A model generated the notes under the pieces. It was not told the origin of the DNA. It saw only the letters and a program-made list of their open reading frames with translations, and did no database searches. A stretch of 64,000 nucleotides of DNA from Streptomyces pyxinicus. Its GTDB lineage: Bacteria > Actinomycetota > Actinomycetes > Streptomycetales > Streptomycetaceae. Positions 33,215 through 42,020 of the stretch are shown piece by piece (the stretch's first letter is position 1; each line of letters starts with the position of its first letter). The DNA lies in the NCBI RefSeq assembly GCF_024753135.1, contig NZ_JANUGP010000022.1:1-64000 (forward strand), given 5' to 3'. The position numbers and the translations under genes are program-made.

Positions 33215-33273
33215 GGTGCACAGACTAGGTCCTCGGTCTGACAACGACCCAAACGACGCAGAAGCGACGGGCG

Positions 33274-34002
33274 TCACACCGGCTCGGGAGCCGGCCGGGA
33301 GGGACCGGTGCCGTCCTCGCCGACCCGGCGGCGGTACACCTCCACGATCCGCCGCCGCGAGTCCGCGAGGTAGGTCTCCAACAGGCTTTCGGCCGCCTCG
33401 CGTTCCCCGGCCTTCAGGGCCTGGAGGATCTCGTGGTTGCGGGCGAGGTAGGGCTCGTGCAGCCGGCGCGGGTCGTCCACGACGTGGAAGGCGAGGCGCA
33501 GCTCGGCGAAGACGCCGCGCATCAGTTCGTCGGTGCGTTCGCTGCCGGCGAGGGCGACCAGCTCCCGGTGGAAGTGGATGTTGGCCGTACCCATCGCTTT
33601 CCAGTCGTTCCCGGCGGCCGCCTCGTCGCCCTCGGCGACCGCCGAGGCCAGGCCCTGGAGCCGGTACGGCGGTGCGCCGAGTCCGCGGACGACGGCGCAC
33701 TCGACCAGGGCCCGGGTGCGGTAGATGTCCTCGACGTCCTCCACGGCCAGGATCCGGACGAACACGCCCCGGTTGAGTTCGTGGACCAGCAGGCGTTCGT
33801 GGGTGAGCAGCCGGAACGCCTCGCGCAGGGTGTTGCGGGAGACCCCGAGGGCGCCGCCGATGCTGTCCTCCGACAGCCGGGTGCCGGGCGGGAAGAAGCC
33901 GTCGGCGATGCGGCCGCGGAGGATGTCCGAAACGCGTTCCGCCGTGCTCGTGCGGCCCAGGAGGGCGCGGTCGTCGGCCAGTCCCGCCGGCTGATCTGCC
34001 AT
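33274..34002 (-). CDS. GntR-family regulator, FCD (FadR) subgroup
   Basis: A 242-residue one-component repressor or activator. The winged helix covers about 18-85 (TAERVSDILRGRIADGFFPP, then SEDSIGGALGVSRNTLREAF, RLLTHERLLVHELNRGVFV). The all-helical FCD ligand domain follows, with metal-site residues suggested by NIHFHREL and ARNHEILQALKAGERE. It is divergent from the MFS-pxp operon, with a perfect 17-base palindrome in that promoter, which makes it the probable local regulator, responding perhaps to 5-oxoproline or glutamate. It lies 59 bases downstream-facing the SMC-like operon on the same strand, but no evidence ties it to that operon. ATG 34002 has a poor ribosome site. Confidence 0.9.
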   Translation of the reverse strand: MADQPAGLADDRALLGRTSTAERVSDILRGRIADGFFPPGTRLSEDSIGGALGVSRNTLREAFRLLTHERLLVHELNRGVFVRILAVEDVEDIYRTRALVECAVVRGLGAPPYRLQGLASAVAEGDEAAAGNDWKAMGTANIHFHRELVALAGSERTDELMRGVFAELRLAFHVVDDPRRLHEPYLARNHEILQALKAGEREAAESLLETYLADSRRRIVEVYRRRVGEDGTGPSRPAPEPV

Positions 34003-34046
34003 GCCCGGAATTCAATCGCAGACACCGGAACGAAACAACAAGGGTA

Positions 34047-34076
34047 TTGAAGGATCGTTGAACGATCCCCTACGGT
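34047..34076 (+). promoter_or_regulatory. Promoter with GntR operator in the spacer
   Basis: TTGAAG (34047-34052) and TACGGT (34071-34076) are 18 bases apart. The spacer carries GGATCGTTGAACGATCC (34052-34068), a perfect palindrome around a central G. A regulator bound there would cover both elements, so repression of the MFS-ycsI-pxpABC operon by the divergent GntR protein is the natural reading. Confidence 0.65.
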
Positions 34077-34129
34077 GCTCGGCACGGCTCACTTCCCGCA
34101 CCCTCCGTCCCCCTTCCTGCGAGGTGCCC

Positions 34130-35449
34130 ATGAGCACGACCCCGCCATCCGAATCGGCTCCCACCGGACTACGACAGGCCCCCGGGGAACTCCCGGCCCA
34201 CGACGGCGCGTTCGGCTGGCTGCGCGCCCTCGGCCCGCGCGGCCGGCACGCCTTCGCCGGTGCTTTCGGCGGCTATGCCCTGGATTCCTACGACTACTTC
34301 ACGCTGCCGCTGAGCATGGTGGCGCTCTCCGCGTACTTCGGGCTGGACAGCGGCCAGACCGGTCTGTTCACCACCGTCACGCTGGTGGTCTCCGCGATCG
34401 GCGGCGCCGTGGCGGGCGTGGTCGCGGACCGGGTGGGCCGGGTCCGGGCCCTGATGATCACGGTGATCACCTACGCGGTGTTCACCGTGGCCTGCGGTTT
34501 CGCGCCCGACTACGAGACGCTGCTGGTCTTCCGCGCGCTCCAGGGGCTCGGCTTCGGCGGCGAGTGGGCGGTCGGCGCGATCCTGGTCGCCGAGTACGCG
34601 AGCGCCCGGCACCGGGGGCGCACGCTCGGCGCGGTCCAGAGTTCCTGGGCGGTGGGCTGGGCACTGGCGGCGGTCGTCTACACGCTGGTCTTCTCCTTCG
34701 TCGGCGCCGACCTGGCCTGGCGGGTGATGTTCTGGACCGGCGCGCTGCCCGCGCTGCTGGTGGTGTGGCTGCGCCGCCGTGTGCACGACGCCCCCGCCGC
34801 GGTCGCGGCCCGGGAACAGGACCCGGCGCGCGGCTCGTTCGCGGCGATCTTCCGGCCGGGCCGGGCCGGTGCCCCGGGGCTGCTGCGCACCACGGTCTTC
34901 GCGGGCCTGCTCTCCACCGGTGTCCAGGGCGGCTACTACACGCTGGCCACCTGGGTGCCGACCTATCTGAAGTCGGAGCGCGGCCTGTCCGTCGTCGGCA
35001 CCGGCGGCTACCTCACGTTCCTGATCTCCGGCGCGTTCCTCGGCTATCTGACCGGCGGCCACCTCTCGGACCGGCTCGGCCGGCGCGCCAACATCTGGCT
35101 GTTCGCGCTGCTGTCGGCGGTCTGTGTGCTGGCGTACGCGAACATCCCGCAGGGCGCCGACACCCTGCTGCTGGTGCTCGGTTTCCCGCTCGGATTCTGC
35201 ATGTCGGCGATCTTCAGCGGCTTCGGCTCGTATCTGAGCGAGCTGTACCCGACGGCGGTGCGCGGCACCGGGCAGGGCTTCACGTACAACACCGGCCGCG
35301 CGGTCGGCGCCGTCTTCCCGACCCTGGTGGGCTTCCTGGCGGACAGCTGGGGCGTGGGCGGCGCGCTGGTCTTCGGGGCGATCGGCTACGGCCTCGCGGC
35401 ACTCGCGCTGCTCGGGCTGCCGGAGACCCGCGGGAAGGAGCTGACGTGA
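34130..35449 (+). CDS. MFS transporter, metabolite:proton symporter type
   Basis: A 439-residue major-facilitator protein with twelve hydrophobic segments. The signature between helices 2 and 3 is [15 protein letters not shown], and its half-repeat is [15 protein letters not shown]. The helix-1 region [18 protein letters not shown] and helix-4/5 [20 protein letters not shown] identify the aromatic-acid/sialic-acid/carboxylate symporter group. ATG 34130 follows GAGGTG. It overlaps the next gene by GTGA and leads the 5-oxoproline operon, so it may import 5-oxoproline, D-glutamate or a related lactam. In Bacillus the equivalent position is held by an unrelated transporter, YcsG. Cargo is inference from context. 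Confidence 0.9.
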   Translation: MSTTPPSESAPTGLRQAPGELPAHDGAFGWLRALGPRGRHAFAGAFGGYALDSYDYFTLPLSMVALSAYFGLDSGQTGLFTTVTLVVSAIGGAVAGVVADRVGRVRALMITVITYAVFTVACGFAPDYETLLVFRALQGLGFGGEWAVGAILVAEYASARHRGRTLGAVQSSWAVGWALAAVVYTLVFSFVGADLAWRVMFWTGALPALLVVWLRRRVHDAPAAVAAREQDPARGSFAAIFRPGRAGAPGLLRTTVFAGLLSTGVQGGYYTLATWVPTYLKSERGLSVVGTGGYLTFLISGAFLGYLTGGHLSDRLGRRANIWLFALLSAVCVLAYANIPQGADTLLLVLGFPLGFCMSAIFSGFGSYLSELYPTAVRGTGQGFTYNTGRAVGAVFPTLVGFLADSWGVGGALVFGAIGYGLAALALLGLPETRGKELT

Positions 35450-36348
35450 CGCGGACGCCCCGTACCGAGGACATGCCGCCCCGTACCGAGGACCGGACGC
35501 GCCGGACCGCGGACCTGATGCCCCGTACCGAGGACCGGCCGGTCACCGCGATCGACGCACGCGCGCACGCGTGGAGCCCGAAAACGGCGCGGGCCCGCTT
35601 CCGGGACGGTCTCGCCGGGCCCACGGCCGGTGTGGCCGCGGGCCACACCCAGGCCAACCTGGTCGCGGTCCCCGCCGACTGGGCCTACGACATGCTGCTG
35701 TTCTGCCAGCGCAACCCGAAGCCGTGCCCGGTGCTGGACGTCACCGACGCCGGCGCCACGTCGACCGTGCTCGCCGACGGCGCCGACCTCCGTACCGACC
35801 TGCCCCGCTACCGGGTCTGGCGGGACGGCGAGCTGGTCGACGAGCCCGCGGACGCGCGGGCGTACTGGCGCGCGGACCTGGTGTCGTTCCTGCTCGGGTG
35901 CAGCTTCACCTTCGAGTGGGCGCCGGCCCGCGCGGGTGTGCCGATCCGGCACGTCGAGCAGGGCCGCAACGTGCCGATGTACGCGACCGGCCGGGCGTGC
36001 CGGTCCGCGGGCCGGCTGCGCGGTCCGATGGTGGTGTCCATGCGCCCGGTGCCGCCCGAGCACCTGCGGGCCGCGATCCGGGAGAGCGGCCTGCTGCCGG
36101 CCGTGCACGGCGGCCCCGTGCACTGCGGCGATCCGGCGGCCCTCGGCATCGCGGACCTGGACCGGCCCGACTTCGGCGATCCGGTGGCCCTCGAAGACGG
36201 GGACATCCCGGTGTTCTGGGCCTGCGGGGTGACGCCGCAGGCGGCCGTCATGGCCTCCAGGCCGCCGGTCGCCCTCACCCACGCGCCGGGCCGGATGTTC
36301 CTGACCGACGCCCGTGACGAGCAGTACCGGCTGGTCGGCATCGACTGA
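35446..36348 (+). CDS. YcsI/DUF1445-family putative hydro-lyase
   Basis: DUF1445 proteins (Bacillus YcsI) accompany 5-oxoprolinase genes. The same domain occurs in mitochondrial D-glutamate cyclase, so interconversion of D-glutamate and 5-oxo-D-proline is a reasonable guess. The 300 residues include the family blocks [59 protein letters not shown] and [13 protein letters not shown] 35446 has AAGGAG upstream and overlaps the MFS stop. The first 30 residues are an unusual extension made of four seven-residue repeats ([14 protein letters not shown], then degenerate, then PRTEDRP). The family core begins only at about residue 36, which suggests expansion of a DNA minisatellite. Sixty bases separate it from pxpA. 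Confidence 0.85.
   Translation: MTRTPRTEDMPPRTEDRTRRTADLMPRTEDRPVTAIDARAHAWSPKTARARFRDGLAGPTAGVAAGHTQANLVAVPADWAYDMLLFCQRNPKPCPVLDVTDAGATSTVLADGADLRTDLPRYRVWRDGELVDEPADARAYWRADLVSFLLGCSFTFEWAPARAGVPIRHVEQGRNVPMYATGRACRSAGRLRGPMVVSMRPVPPEHLRAAIRESGLLPAVHGGPVHCGDPAALGIADLDRPDFGDPVALEDGDIPVFWACGVTPQAAVMASRPPVALTHAPGRMFLTDARDEQYRLVGID
35457..35540 (+). repeat. 21-base tandem repeat in the ycsI-like N-terminus
   Basis: Four abutting units start at 35457, 35478, 35499 and 35520. Units 1, 2 and 4 share GCCCCGTACCGAGGAC exactly, and unit 3 is diverged. The 21-base period adds seven residues per unit without a frameshift, so length may vary between strains. Confidence 0.9.
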
Positions 36349-36407
36349 GCGCCGCATCGCCGGACCCGACGAACGAACCACACCAAAACCGCATCCATGG
36401 GAGCGCC

Positions 36408-37166
36408 ATGACCGCGATCGATCTGAACGCCGACCTCGGCGAGGGCTTCGGCCGCTGGCGGCTGACCGACGACGAACAGCTGCTGTCCGTGGTGACCAGC
36501 GCCAACGTGGCCTGCGGGTTCCACGCCGGGGACGCGGCCACCATGCGCCGGGTGTGCGACCTGGCCGCCGAGCGCGGGGTGACGGTCGGCGCCCAGGTCT
36601 CCTACCGGGACCTCGCCGGGTTCGGGCGCCGCCCGATGGACGTGCCGCCCGGCGAGCTGGCCGCCGAAGTGGCGTACCAGATCGGCGCGTTGGAGGTGTT
36701 CGCGCGGGCCGCCGGGGCGCGGGTGGCGTACGTCAAGCCGCACGGGGCGCTCTACAACCGGGTGGTGCGCGACGAGGAGCAGGCGGGCGCGGTGATCGAG
36801 GGTGTGCGTCTCGCGGACGCCTCGCTGCCGGTGCTGGGCCTGCCCGGCTCGCGGCTGCTGGAGCTGGCGGTGAAGGCGGGGCTGCCCGCGGTCCCGGAGG
36901 CGTTCGCGGACCGCGCGTACACCGACGCGGGCACACTGGTGCCCCGGGGCCGGGACGGCGCGGTGGTGGCCGACCCGGAGGCCGTCGTGGAGCGTTCGGT
37001 GAGCATCGCGCGCTCCGGCACGGTGACCGCGCACTCCGGCGTGCGCATCCAGGTGCGCGCCCGTTCGCTGTGCCTGCACGGTGACACGCCGGGCGCGGTG
37101 GAGCTGGCGCGCCGGGTGCGCGAGCGGTTGGCCGCGGCGGGCGTGCGTGTGGCGGCGTTCGCGTGA
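36408..37166 (+). CDS. pxpA: 5-oxoprolinase subunit A (LamB/YcsF family)
   Basis: PxpA is the barrel subunit of the bacterial three-protein ATP-dependent 5-oxoprolinase, which turns spontaneously formed 5-oxoproline back into glutamate. The 252 residues begin with the family signature DLNADLGEGFGRW, continue with SANVACGFHAGDAATMRRV, VGAQVSYRDLAGFGRR and VKPHGALYN, and end in the SLCLHGDTPGAVELA block. All match YcsF length and order. ATG 36408 follows GGGAG. Its last four bases overlap the pxpB start (GTGA). Cytoplasmic. The operon also has a transporter and a DUF1445 gene, echoing the ycsF-ycsG-ycsI-kip cluster of Bacillus. Confidence 0.95.
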   Translation: MTAIDLNADLGEGFGRWRLTDDEQLLSVVTSANVACGFHAGDAATMRRVCDLAAERGVTVGAQVSYRDLAGFGRRPMDVPPGELAAEVAYQIGALEVFARAAGARVAYVKPHGALYNRVVRDEEQAGAVIEGVRLADASLPVLGLPGSRLLELAVKAGLPAVPEAFADRAYTDAGTLVPRGRDGAVVADPEAVVERSVSIARSGTVTAHSGVRIQVRARSLCLHGDTPGAVELARRVRERLAAAGVRVAAFA

Positions 37167-37780
37167 GGGCGCTCCCCGTCGGCGACGACGCGCTGCTCGT
37201 CGAGGTGTCCTCGGGTACGGAGGCGCGGGCCCTGCACGCGGAGTTGGCGCGGCGCCGGGCGGAGGGCTCGCTCGTGGTCCGCGAGATCGTCCCGGCGGCC
37301 CGTACGGTCCTGCTGGACGGCCTGGCCGACCCGGCCCGCTGGACCGCCGAACTGACCGGCTCCCGGATCCCGCCGGCGCCGCCCCGCGCGCGTGCCCTGC
37401 TCGAACTGCCGGTGCGCTACGACGGTCCGGACCTGGCTGCGGTCGCGGCGCACTGGGGGGTGGCCGAGCGGGAGGTGGCGCGGGTCCACGCGGGCACCGA
37501 GTTCACCGTGGCCTTCTGCGGGTTCGCGCCCGGCTTCGGCTACCTCACCGGGCTCCCGGCCCGCTACGACGTCCCGCGCCGGGCCACTCCGCGTACCACC
37601 GTCCCGGCCGGCGCGGTCGCCCTGGCGGGCCCCTACACCGGCGTGTATCCGCGATCCTCGCCGGGCGGCTGGCAACTGATCGGCACGACCGACGCCGTGC
37701 TGTGGGACCACACCTGGACCCCGGCCGCTCTGCTGTCCCCCGGCACCCGCGTGCGGTTCGTCCCGGCGGAGGACGTGTGA
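37163..37780 (+). CDS. pxpB: 5-oxoprolinase subunit B (KipI-like)
   Basis: PxpB and PxpC form the carboxyltransferase-like half of 5-oxoprolinase and are related to the allophanate hydrolase subunit and to KipI of Bacillus. The 205-residue protein carries RALLELPVRYDGPDLAAVAA, the conserved VAFCGFAPGFGYLTGLP, VPAGAVALAGPYTGVYPRSS and PGGWQLIGTTDAVLWD blocks in the usual order. Its GTG overlaps the pxpA stop. Seventy-six bases follow before pxpC, a slightly longer gap than elsewhere in the operon. Function as a KipI-type kinase inhibitor is unlikely because the adjacent genes are metabolic. Confidence 0.93.
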   Translation: MRALPVGDDALLVEVSSGTEARALHAELARRRAEGSLVVREIVPAARTVLLDGLADPARWTAELTGSRIPPAPPRARALLELPVRYDGPDLAAVAAHWGVAEREVARVHAGTEFTVAFCGFAPGFGYLTGLPARYDVPRRATPRTTVPAGAVALAGPYTGVYPRSSPGGWQLIGTTDAVLWDHTWTPAALLSPGTRVRFVPAEDV

Positions 37781-37856
37781 ACGGGCCCCGCGCGCGTGCG
37801 CGCGGCGACCGGACGACCGGGCACGCGCCGGTACACATCGTTCCCAGGGAGGACGC

Positions 37857-38726
37857 GTGAGCGACCGCGCGCTTCTCGTCGTGCGCTCCGGGGCGCTCAC
37901 GACCGTGCAGGACCTCGGCCGGCCCGGCAACGCGCATCTCGGAGTGCCCCGCTCGGGGGCGCTCGATCCGCCGGCGGCGGCGCTCGTGAACCGGCTGGTC
38001 GGCAATCCGCCGGGCGCCGCCGTCCTGGAGACCACGCTCAACGGCTGCGCGGTGCGCCCGCGTCGCACGGTGACCGTGGCGGTCGGCGGGGCGCCGGGGC
38101 CGGTCACGGTGGGCGGCCGGGCCGCCCCGTGGGGCGCCCCGGTGACGGTGCCGGCCGGTGAGGTGCTGGAGGTGGGGGCGGCGACCGCCGGCGTGCGCGG
38201 CTACCTGGCCGTCTCCGGGGGCATCGCCGTCGAGCCGGTCCTCGGCAGCCGTGCCACCGACCTGCTGTCGGGACTCGGCCCGGCCCCCCTCACGGACGGC
38301 ACGGTGCTGCCGCTCGGGCCGCCCGCCGGGCCGCCCGAGCGCGTGGACGCCGTACCGCAGCCGATGCCCCCGGCCGAACTGGTGCTCCGGGTGACCCTCG
38401 GCCCGCGCGCCGACTGGTTCACGCCCGGCGCGGTACGGGACCTCGCCACGCGCGCGTACCGGGTGTCGACGGCGGGCAACCGGATCGGGCTGCGCACCGA
38501 GGGGCCCGCCCTGGAGCGGGCCCGGCACGGCGAACTGCCCAGCGAGGGCATGGTCCTCGGCGCCGTACAGGTTCCGCCGGACGGGCGCCCGGTGGTGTTC
38601 CTCGCGGACCATCCGACCACCGGGGGCTACCCGGTGATCGCGGTGGTCCGCTCCGCCGACCTCCCCGCCGCCGCGCAGGCGGTCCCCGGCACCCCGGTCC
38701 GCTTCGTCCCGGTGGGGCGCCGCTGA
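37857..38726 (+). CDS. pxpC: 5-oxoprolinase subunit C (biotin-dependent carboxyltransferase family)
   Basis: PxpC completes the 5-oxoprolinase complex. The 289 residues start VVRSGALTTVQDLGRPGN, the KipA/PxpC hallmark, and include GVPRSGALDPPAAALVNRLV, GVRGYLAVSGGI, STAGNRIGLRTEGPALER and the final FLADHPTTGGYPVIAVV. GTG 37857 is preceded by AGGGAGGAC. The last 100 bases overlap, tail to tail, the end of the SGNH hydrolase gene on the other strand, so transcripts from the two operons would be complementary there. Length is slightly below the usual 300-330 but all blocks are present. Confidence 0.94.
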   Translation: MSDRALLVVRSGALTTVQDLGRPGNAHLGVPRSGALDPPAAALVNRLVGNPPGAAVLETTLNGCAVRPRRTVTVAVGGAPGPVTVGGRAAPWGAPVTVPAGEVLEVGAATAGVRGYLAVSGGIAVEPVLGSRATDLLSGLGPAPLTDGTVLPLGPPAGPPERVDAVPQPMPPAELVLRVTLGPRADWFTPGAVRDLATRAYRVSTAGNRIGLRTEGPALERARHGELPSEGMVLGAVQVPPDGRPVVFLADHPTTGGYPVIAVVRSADLPAAAQAVPGTPVRFVPVGRR

Positions 38727-39571
38727 TCCCCGGGGCCGTCCGGGCCGGCCGCCGGCAGGGCGGCGAGGGCCGCCGCGACCGCCGCCGCCGCGGCGAGGTC
38801 GAGACGTCCGGTGGTGCCCCGCGCGTGGTGGCGCAGTTCGCCGGCGGCGAGGCCCAGCAGCTGCGGCAGCAGGTCCCGGCACCGCCGGGCCACCCAGCCG
38901 GTGCCCGCGGTGGCGAGCCACCACAGGTTCGCCGCCCGGGTCGGCGCCGGGAACTCCGCGTCGGGCGACGGCGGTTGCCCGGCCGCGCGTCCGGCCCCGG
39001 CGAGCAGGGCGTGGAAGCGGAGGGCGAGCTGCCGGTGGCCGCGCTCGCCGGGGTGCAGCCGGTCGGCGCTCCACAGGTCCCGGTCGGCGACCCACTCGCC
39101 GTCCGAGGCGTGCAGATGGAGGGCGCCGTACCGGTCGGACAGCGTGTGGACGACGGTGTTGACCGCCCGTTGCCGGCGGGCCAGCGGGCGGGCCAGCGCC
39201 CCCGGCAGCCCCAGCATCGCGCCCGGGTCGGGCAGGCAGGCGGTGAGCAGGACGGCGCCCCGGCCGGTGAGGGCCGCGTAGGCGTGGTCGAGGGCGGCGG
39301 CCACGGCGTGGATGTCGAAGGTGTGGCGCAGGGTGTCGTTGACGCCGACGACCACCGAGACCAGGTCGGGTTCGCGCGCGAGGGCGGCCGGGAGCTGCCG
39401 TTCGAGCACGTCACGGGTCTGGGCGCCGCTGACCGCGAGGTTGGTGAACTCGGTGCCGTCGCCGAGGCAGGGCGCGAGCAGGGCGGCCCAGCCGCGCCGG
39501 CCGCCCGCCGCGGCGTCGCCCACGCCCTCGGTCAGCGAGTCCCCGAGGGCGACGAAGCGGACGGGTCTCAT
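38627..39571 (-). CDS. SGNH/GDSL hydrolase
   Basis: SGNH hydrolases are serine esterases or acyl-transferring enzymes. The 314-residue protein has block I FVALGDSLTEGVGD with the nucleophile Ser, a block II Gly in SGAQTRDVL, block III GVNDTLRH with the oxyanion Asn, and block V DRLHPGERGH with the catalytic His and Asp. No signal peptide is seen, so it should act in the cytoplasm or at the inner membrane face. The part after about residue 270 is low-complexity and is read from DNA that is antisense to pxpC, so the true functional end may be shorter. ATG 39571 follows GGAGGGAG and overlaps the glycosyltransferase stop by ATGA. De-acylation of a glycolipid made by the two transferases is possible but unproven. 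Confidence 0.88.
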   Translation of the reverse strand: MRPVRFVALGDSLTEGVGDAAAGGRRGWAALLAPCLGDGTEFTNLAVSGAQTRDVLERQLPAALAREPDLVSVVVGVNDTLRHTFDIHAVAAALDHAYAALTGRGAVLLTACLPDPGAMLGLPGALARPLARRQRAVNTVVHTLSDRYGALHLHASDGEWVADRDLWSADRLHPGERGHRQLALRFHALLAGAGRAAGQPPSPDAEFPAPTRAANLWWLATAGTGWVARRCRDLLPQLLGLAAGELRHHARGTTGRLDLAAAAAVAAALAALPAAGPDGPGDQRRPTGTKRTGVPGTACAAAGRSAERTTAITG

Positions 39572-40743
39572 GCCACTCCCTCCGCGATCCCGGGGCGGGC
39601 GTCGGCACGGCGCAGTACGGGGGCGTCGTGGGCGGCCAGGAACGCCTCCACGGCCGTTCCCCAGCCGAAGCACTCGGCACGCGCGCGTGCCGCCTCGCGC
39701 CGTTCGGGCTCACGGCGTTCCAGGAGGGCTTCCACGGCGTCCGCGAAGGCCTCCCCGTGACCGGCGGCACTCGTCCCGGCGGACCCGATCACCTCGGGCA
39801 GCGCGGAGGCGGCGCTGGCCACCACGGGCGTGCCGCAGGCCATGGCCTCCAGGGCGGCGAGCCCGAAGGTCTCGGCGGGGCCGGGGGCGAGGCAGACGTC
39901 GGCAGACGCCTGGAGCGCGCCGAGCACGGCCCGCTCGGCGACGTGCCCGAGGAAGGTCACCGGCAGTCCGCGGTCGCGGGCCCGCTGCTCCAGCCGGGCC
40001 CGCAGCGGACCGTCCCCGGCGACCACGAGCACCGCCCGCCGGCCGCGCCGCCGCAGTGCCTCCAGGGCGTCCAGGGCCGTGCCGGGGCGCTTCTCCACGG
40101 ACAGCCGGGAGCACAGCACGAGCAGCGCCTCGTCCCCGCGCGCGTGCCGGGCGCGCAGCCCCGGGTCGCGCAGCGCGGGGTGGCGTTCCGTCAGGTCCAC
40201 CCCCAGGGGGGCGCGTACGACGTTGCGGGCGCCGATGCGCACGAACTCGCGCTCGGCGTACTCGGTGGTGCACACCACCCGCGAGTAGACGTGCGCGGTA
40301 CGGGTGTTGAGGGCGTCGGCGGCGCGCCGCGACAGGTGCTCCGGCAGCCCCCAGGTGCGCAGCACGCCGTCGGCGGTCTCGTGGGAGACCATCACGGCGG
40401 GCACCCGCGCCCGGCGGGCCCAGCGGCCGGTCCAGCGCAGGGTGGTGCGGTCGGACACCTCCAGACGGTCGGGGGCGAGGTCCTCCAGGAGGGCGGCCAC
40501 CCGCCGTTTGTCGGTGAGGACGCGGTAGCCGCCGGTGCCGGGCAGCAGCGGTCCCGGCAGGGTGACGACCCGGCCCTGTTCGGTCTCGCGGTCGGTGTGG
40601 CGGTCGCCGGGCACGATCAGCACCGGTTCGTGGCCGGCCGCGCGGAAGCCCCGGCCGAGTTCGCGCAGGGCGGTGCGCAGGCCGCCGGAGGCCGGGGCGA
40701 CGAAGTTGGCGAGGCGGACGATGCGCAGGGGCCGGCCGGTCAT
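39568..40743 (-). CDS. GT4-type glycosyltransferase (second of pair)
   Basis: A 391-residue retaining GT-B glycosyltransferase. The N-terminal acceptor half begins IVRLANFVAPASGGLRTALR. The C-terminal donor half has LVLCSRLSVEKRPGTALDAL, VVAGDGPLRARLEQRA, and the nucleotide-sugar motif PAETFGLAALEAMACGTPVV with the EX7E pair. Its ATG overlaps the stop of the upstream transferase, and its stop overlaps the SGNH hydrolase start, so all three are translationally linked. The sequence resembles GDP-mannose-dependent alpha-mannosyltransferases of actinobacteria, which suggests a lipid-linked mannose acceptor, but donor and acceptor cannot be fixed from sequence alone. Confidence 0.88.
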   Translation of the reverse strand: MTGRPLRIVRLANFVAPASGGLRTALRELGRGFRAAGHEPVLIVPGDRHTDRETEQGRVVTLPGPLLPGTGGYRVLTDKRRVAALLEDLAPDRLEVSDRTTLRWTGRWARRARVPAVMVSHETADGVLRTWGLPEHLSRRAADALNTRTAHVYSRVVCTTEYAEREFVRIGARNVVRAPLGVDLTERHPALRDPGLRARHARGDEALLVLCSRLSVEKRPGTALDALEALRRRGRRAVLVVAGDGPLRARLEQRARDRGLPVTFLGHVAERAVLGALQASADVCLAPGPAETFGLAALEAMACGTPVVASAASALPEVIGSAGTSAAGHGEAFADAVEALLERREPERREAARARAECFGWGTAVEAFLAAHDAPVLRRADARPGIAEGVA

Positions 40744-41867
40744 GCCGCCACCGCCGTCCTGCGGGCGGCGAGGACGTCGTCGTAGTGGGCGAGGAGCTGG
40801 TCCCCGACGGCGGCCCAGGTGCGGCCCTCGACCATGGCGCGGGCGGCGCCGCCGTACGCGGCGCGGCGTCCGGGGTCGGCGGCGAGCGTCCGGACGGCGT
40901 CCCGCAGGGCGGTGGCGTCGCGCGGGGGCACGAGCAGTCCGGTGCGGCCGTGCGCCACCAGGTCGAGCGGTCCGCCGGCCGCCGGGGCCACCACCGGGAC
41001 GCCACTGGCCATGGCCTCCTGGACGGTCTGGCAGAACGTCTCGAAGGGGCCGGTGTGCGCGAACACGTCCAGCGAGGCGAAGATCCGGGCGAGTTCGTCC
41101 CCGGTACGGCGGCCGAGGAAGACCGCGCCGGGCAGGGCCTCGGTCAGCTGGGCGCGGCTGGGTCCGTCGCCGACGACCACGACCTTGACGCCCGCCAGGC
41201 CGCAGGCGCCGGCGAGCAGTTCGACGTGCTTCTCGGGGGCGAGCCGGCCGACGTAGCCGACGATCAGCTCGCCGCCCGGGGCCAGTTCGCGGCGCAGGGC
41301 CGCGTCCCGGTGTCCTGGCCGGAAACGTACGGTGTCCACGCCGCGCGGCCACAGCCGTACCCGGGGCACCCCGTGCGCCTCCAGGTCCCGGAGCGCGGCG
41401 CTGGAGGGGGCCAGGGTGCGGTCGGCGGTGGCGTGCACGGAGCGGATCCGCCGCCAGGCGGCCGTCTCTCCGGCGCCCATGTAGGTGCGGGCGTAGCCGG
41501 CCAGGTCGGTCTGGTAGACGGCGACGGCGGGGAGGCCGAGGCGGGCGGCGGCGGCCATGCCGCGGACGCCGAGGACGAAGGGGCTGGCGAGGTGGACCAG
41601 GTCGGCGCGGTGCTCGGTGAGCGCGGCGGCCAGGCGCCGGCTGGGCAGCGCGACGCGCACCTGGGGGTAGCCGGGCAGGGGCAGGGAGGGGACGTGGACG
41701 ACCGGGCACGGGGCGTCCGGGTCCGGCGCGGTGCCGGGCGCGGGGGCCGGCGAGACGACGAGCGGGCGGTGACCGCGATCTACGAGGTGCCGGGCGGTCT
41801 GGAGCGCGCAGTGGGCCACGCCGTTCACATCGGGGGGAAAGGATTCGGTCACGATGACGACACGCAT
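40740..41867 (-). CDS. GT4-type glycosyltransferase (first of pair)
   Basis: The 375-residue GT-B enzyme opens VVIVTESFPPDVNGVAHCAL, a start typical of actinobacterial mannosyltransferases such as MgtA and PimB-like proteins. It contains LVHLASPFVLGVRGMAAAAR, the donor-site loop VGYVGRLAPEKHVELLAG, VVVGDGPSRAQLTEALPG and PFETFCQTVQEAMASGVPVV with its EX7E pair. ATG 41867 has no good ribosome site. The leader contains a perfect TGACCCGCGGGTCA palindrome at 41985-41998, over 110 bases upstream. It is the first gene of a three-gene overlapping operon with the second transferase and the SGNH hydrolase. Confidence 0.88.
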   Translation of the reverse strand: MRVVIVTESFPPDVNGVAHCALQTARHLVDRGHRPLVVSPAPAPGTAPDPDAPCPVVHVPSLPLPGYPQVRVALPSRRLAAALTEHRADLVHLASPFVLGVRGMAAAARLGLPAVAVYQTDLAGYARTYMGAGETAAWRRIRSVHATADRTLAPSSAALRDLEAHGVPRVRLWPRGVDTVRFRPGHRDAALRRELAPGGELIVGYVGRLAPEKHVELLAGACGLAGVKVVVVGDGPSRAQLTEALPGAVFLGRRTGDELARIFASLDVFAHTGPFETFCQTVQEAMASGVPVVAPAAGGPLDLVAHGRTGLLVPPRDATALRDAVRTLAADPGRRAAYGGAARAMVEGRTWAAVGDQLLAHYDDVLAARRTAVAA

Positions 41868-42020
41868 AGGGGTGTTGTCGCCGCGCTGGACGTGGCCGCG
41901 TCAACTTCGATCTTTCCGCGCGGGAAACGTCCCGTGAGCGTTGCCCCGCACACCCGAGCGGGCCAGACGGCGGTCATGGCCGCCTGACCCGCGGGTCACC
42001 GGGCGTTCATCCGGCGGGCG

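Noticed and set aside
33274-34002. GntR gene as a fourth component of the SMC-like operon
   Set aside because: It has a clear DNA-binding and ligand domain and its operator-like palindrome lies in front of the divergent pxp operon; nothing resembles a JetD/MksG nuclease.
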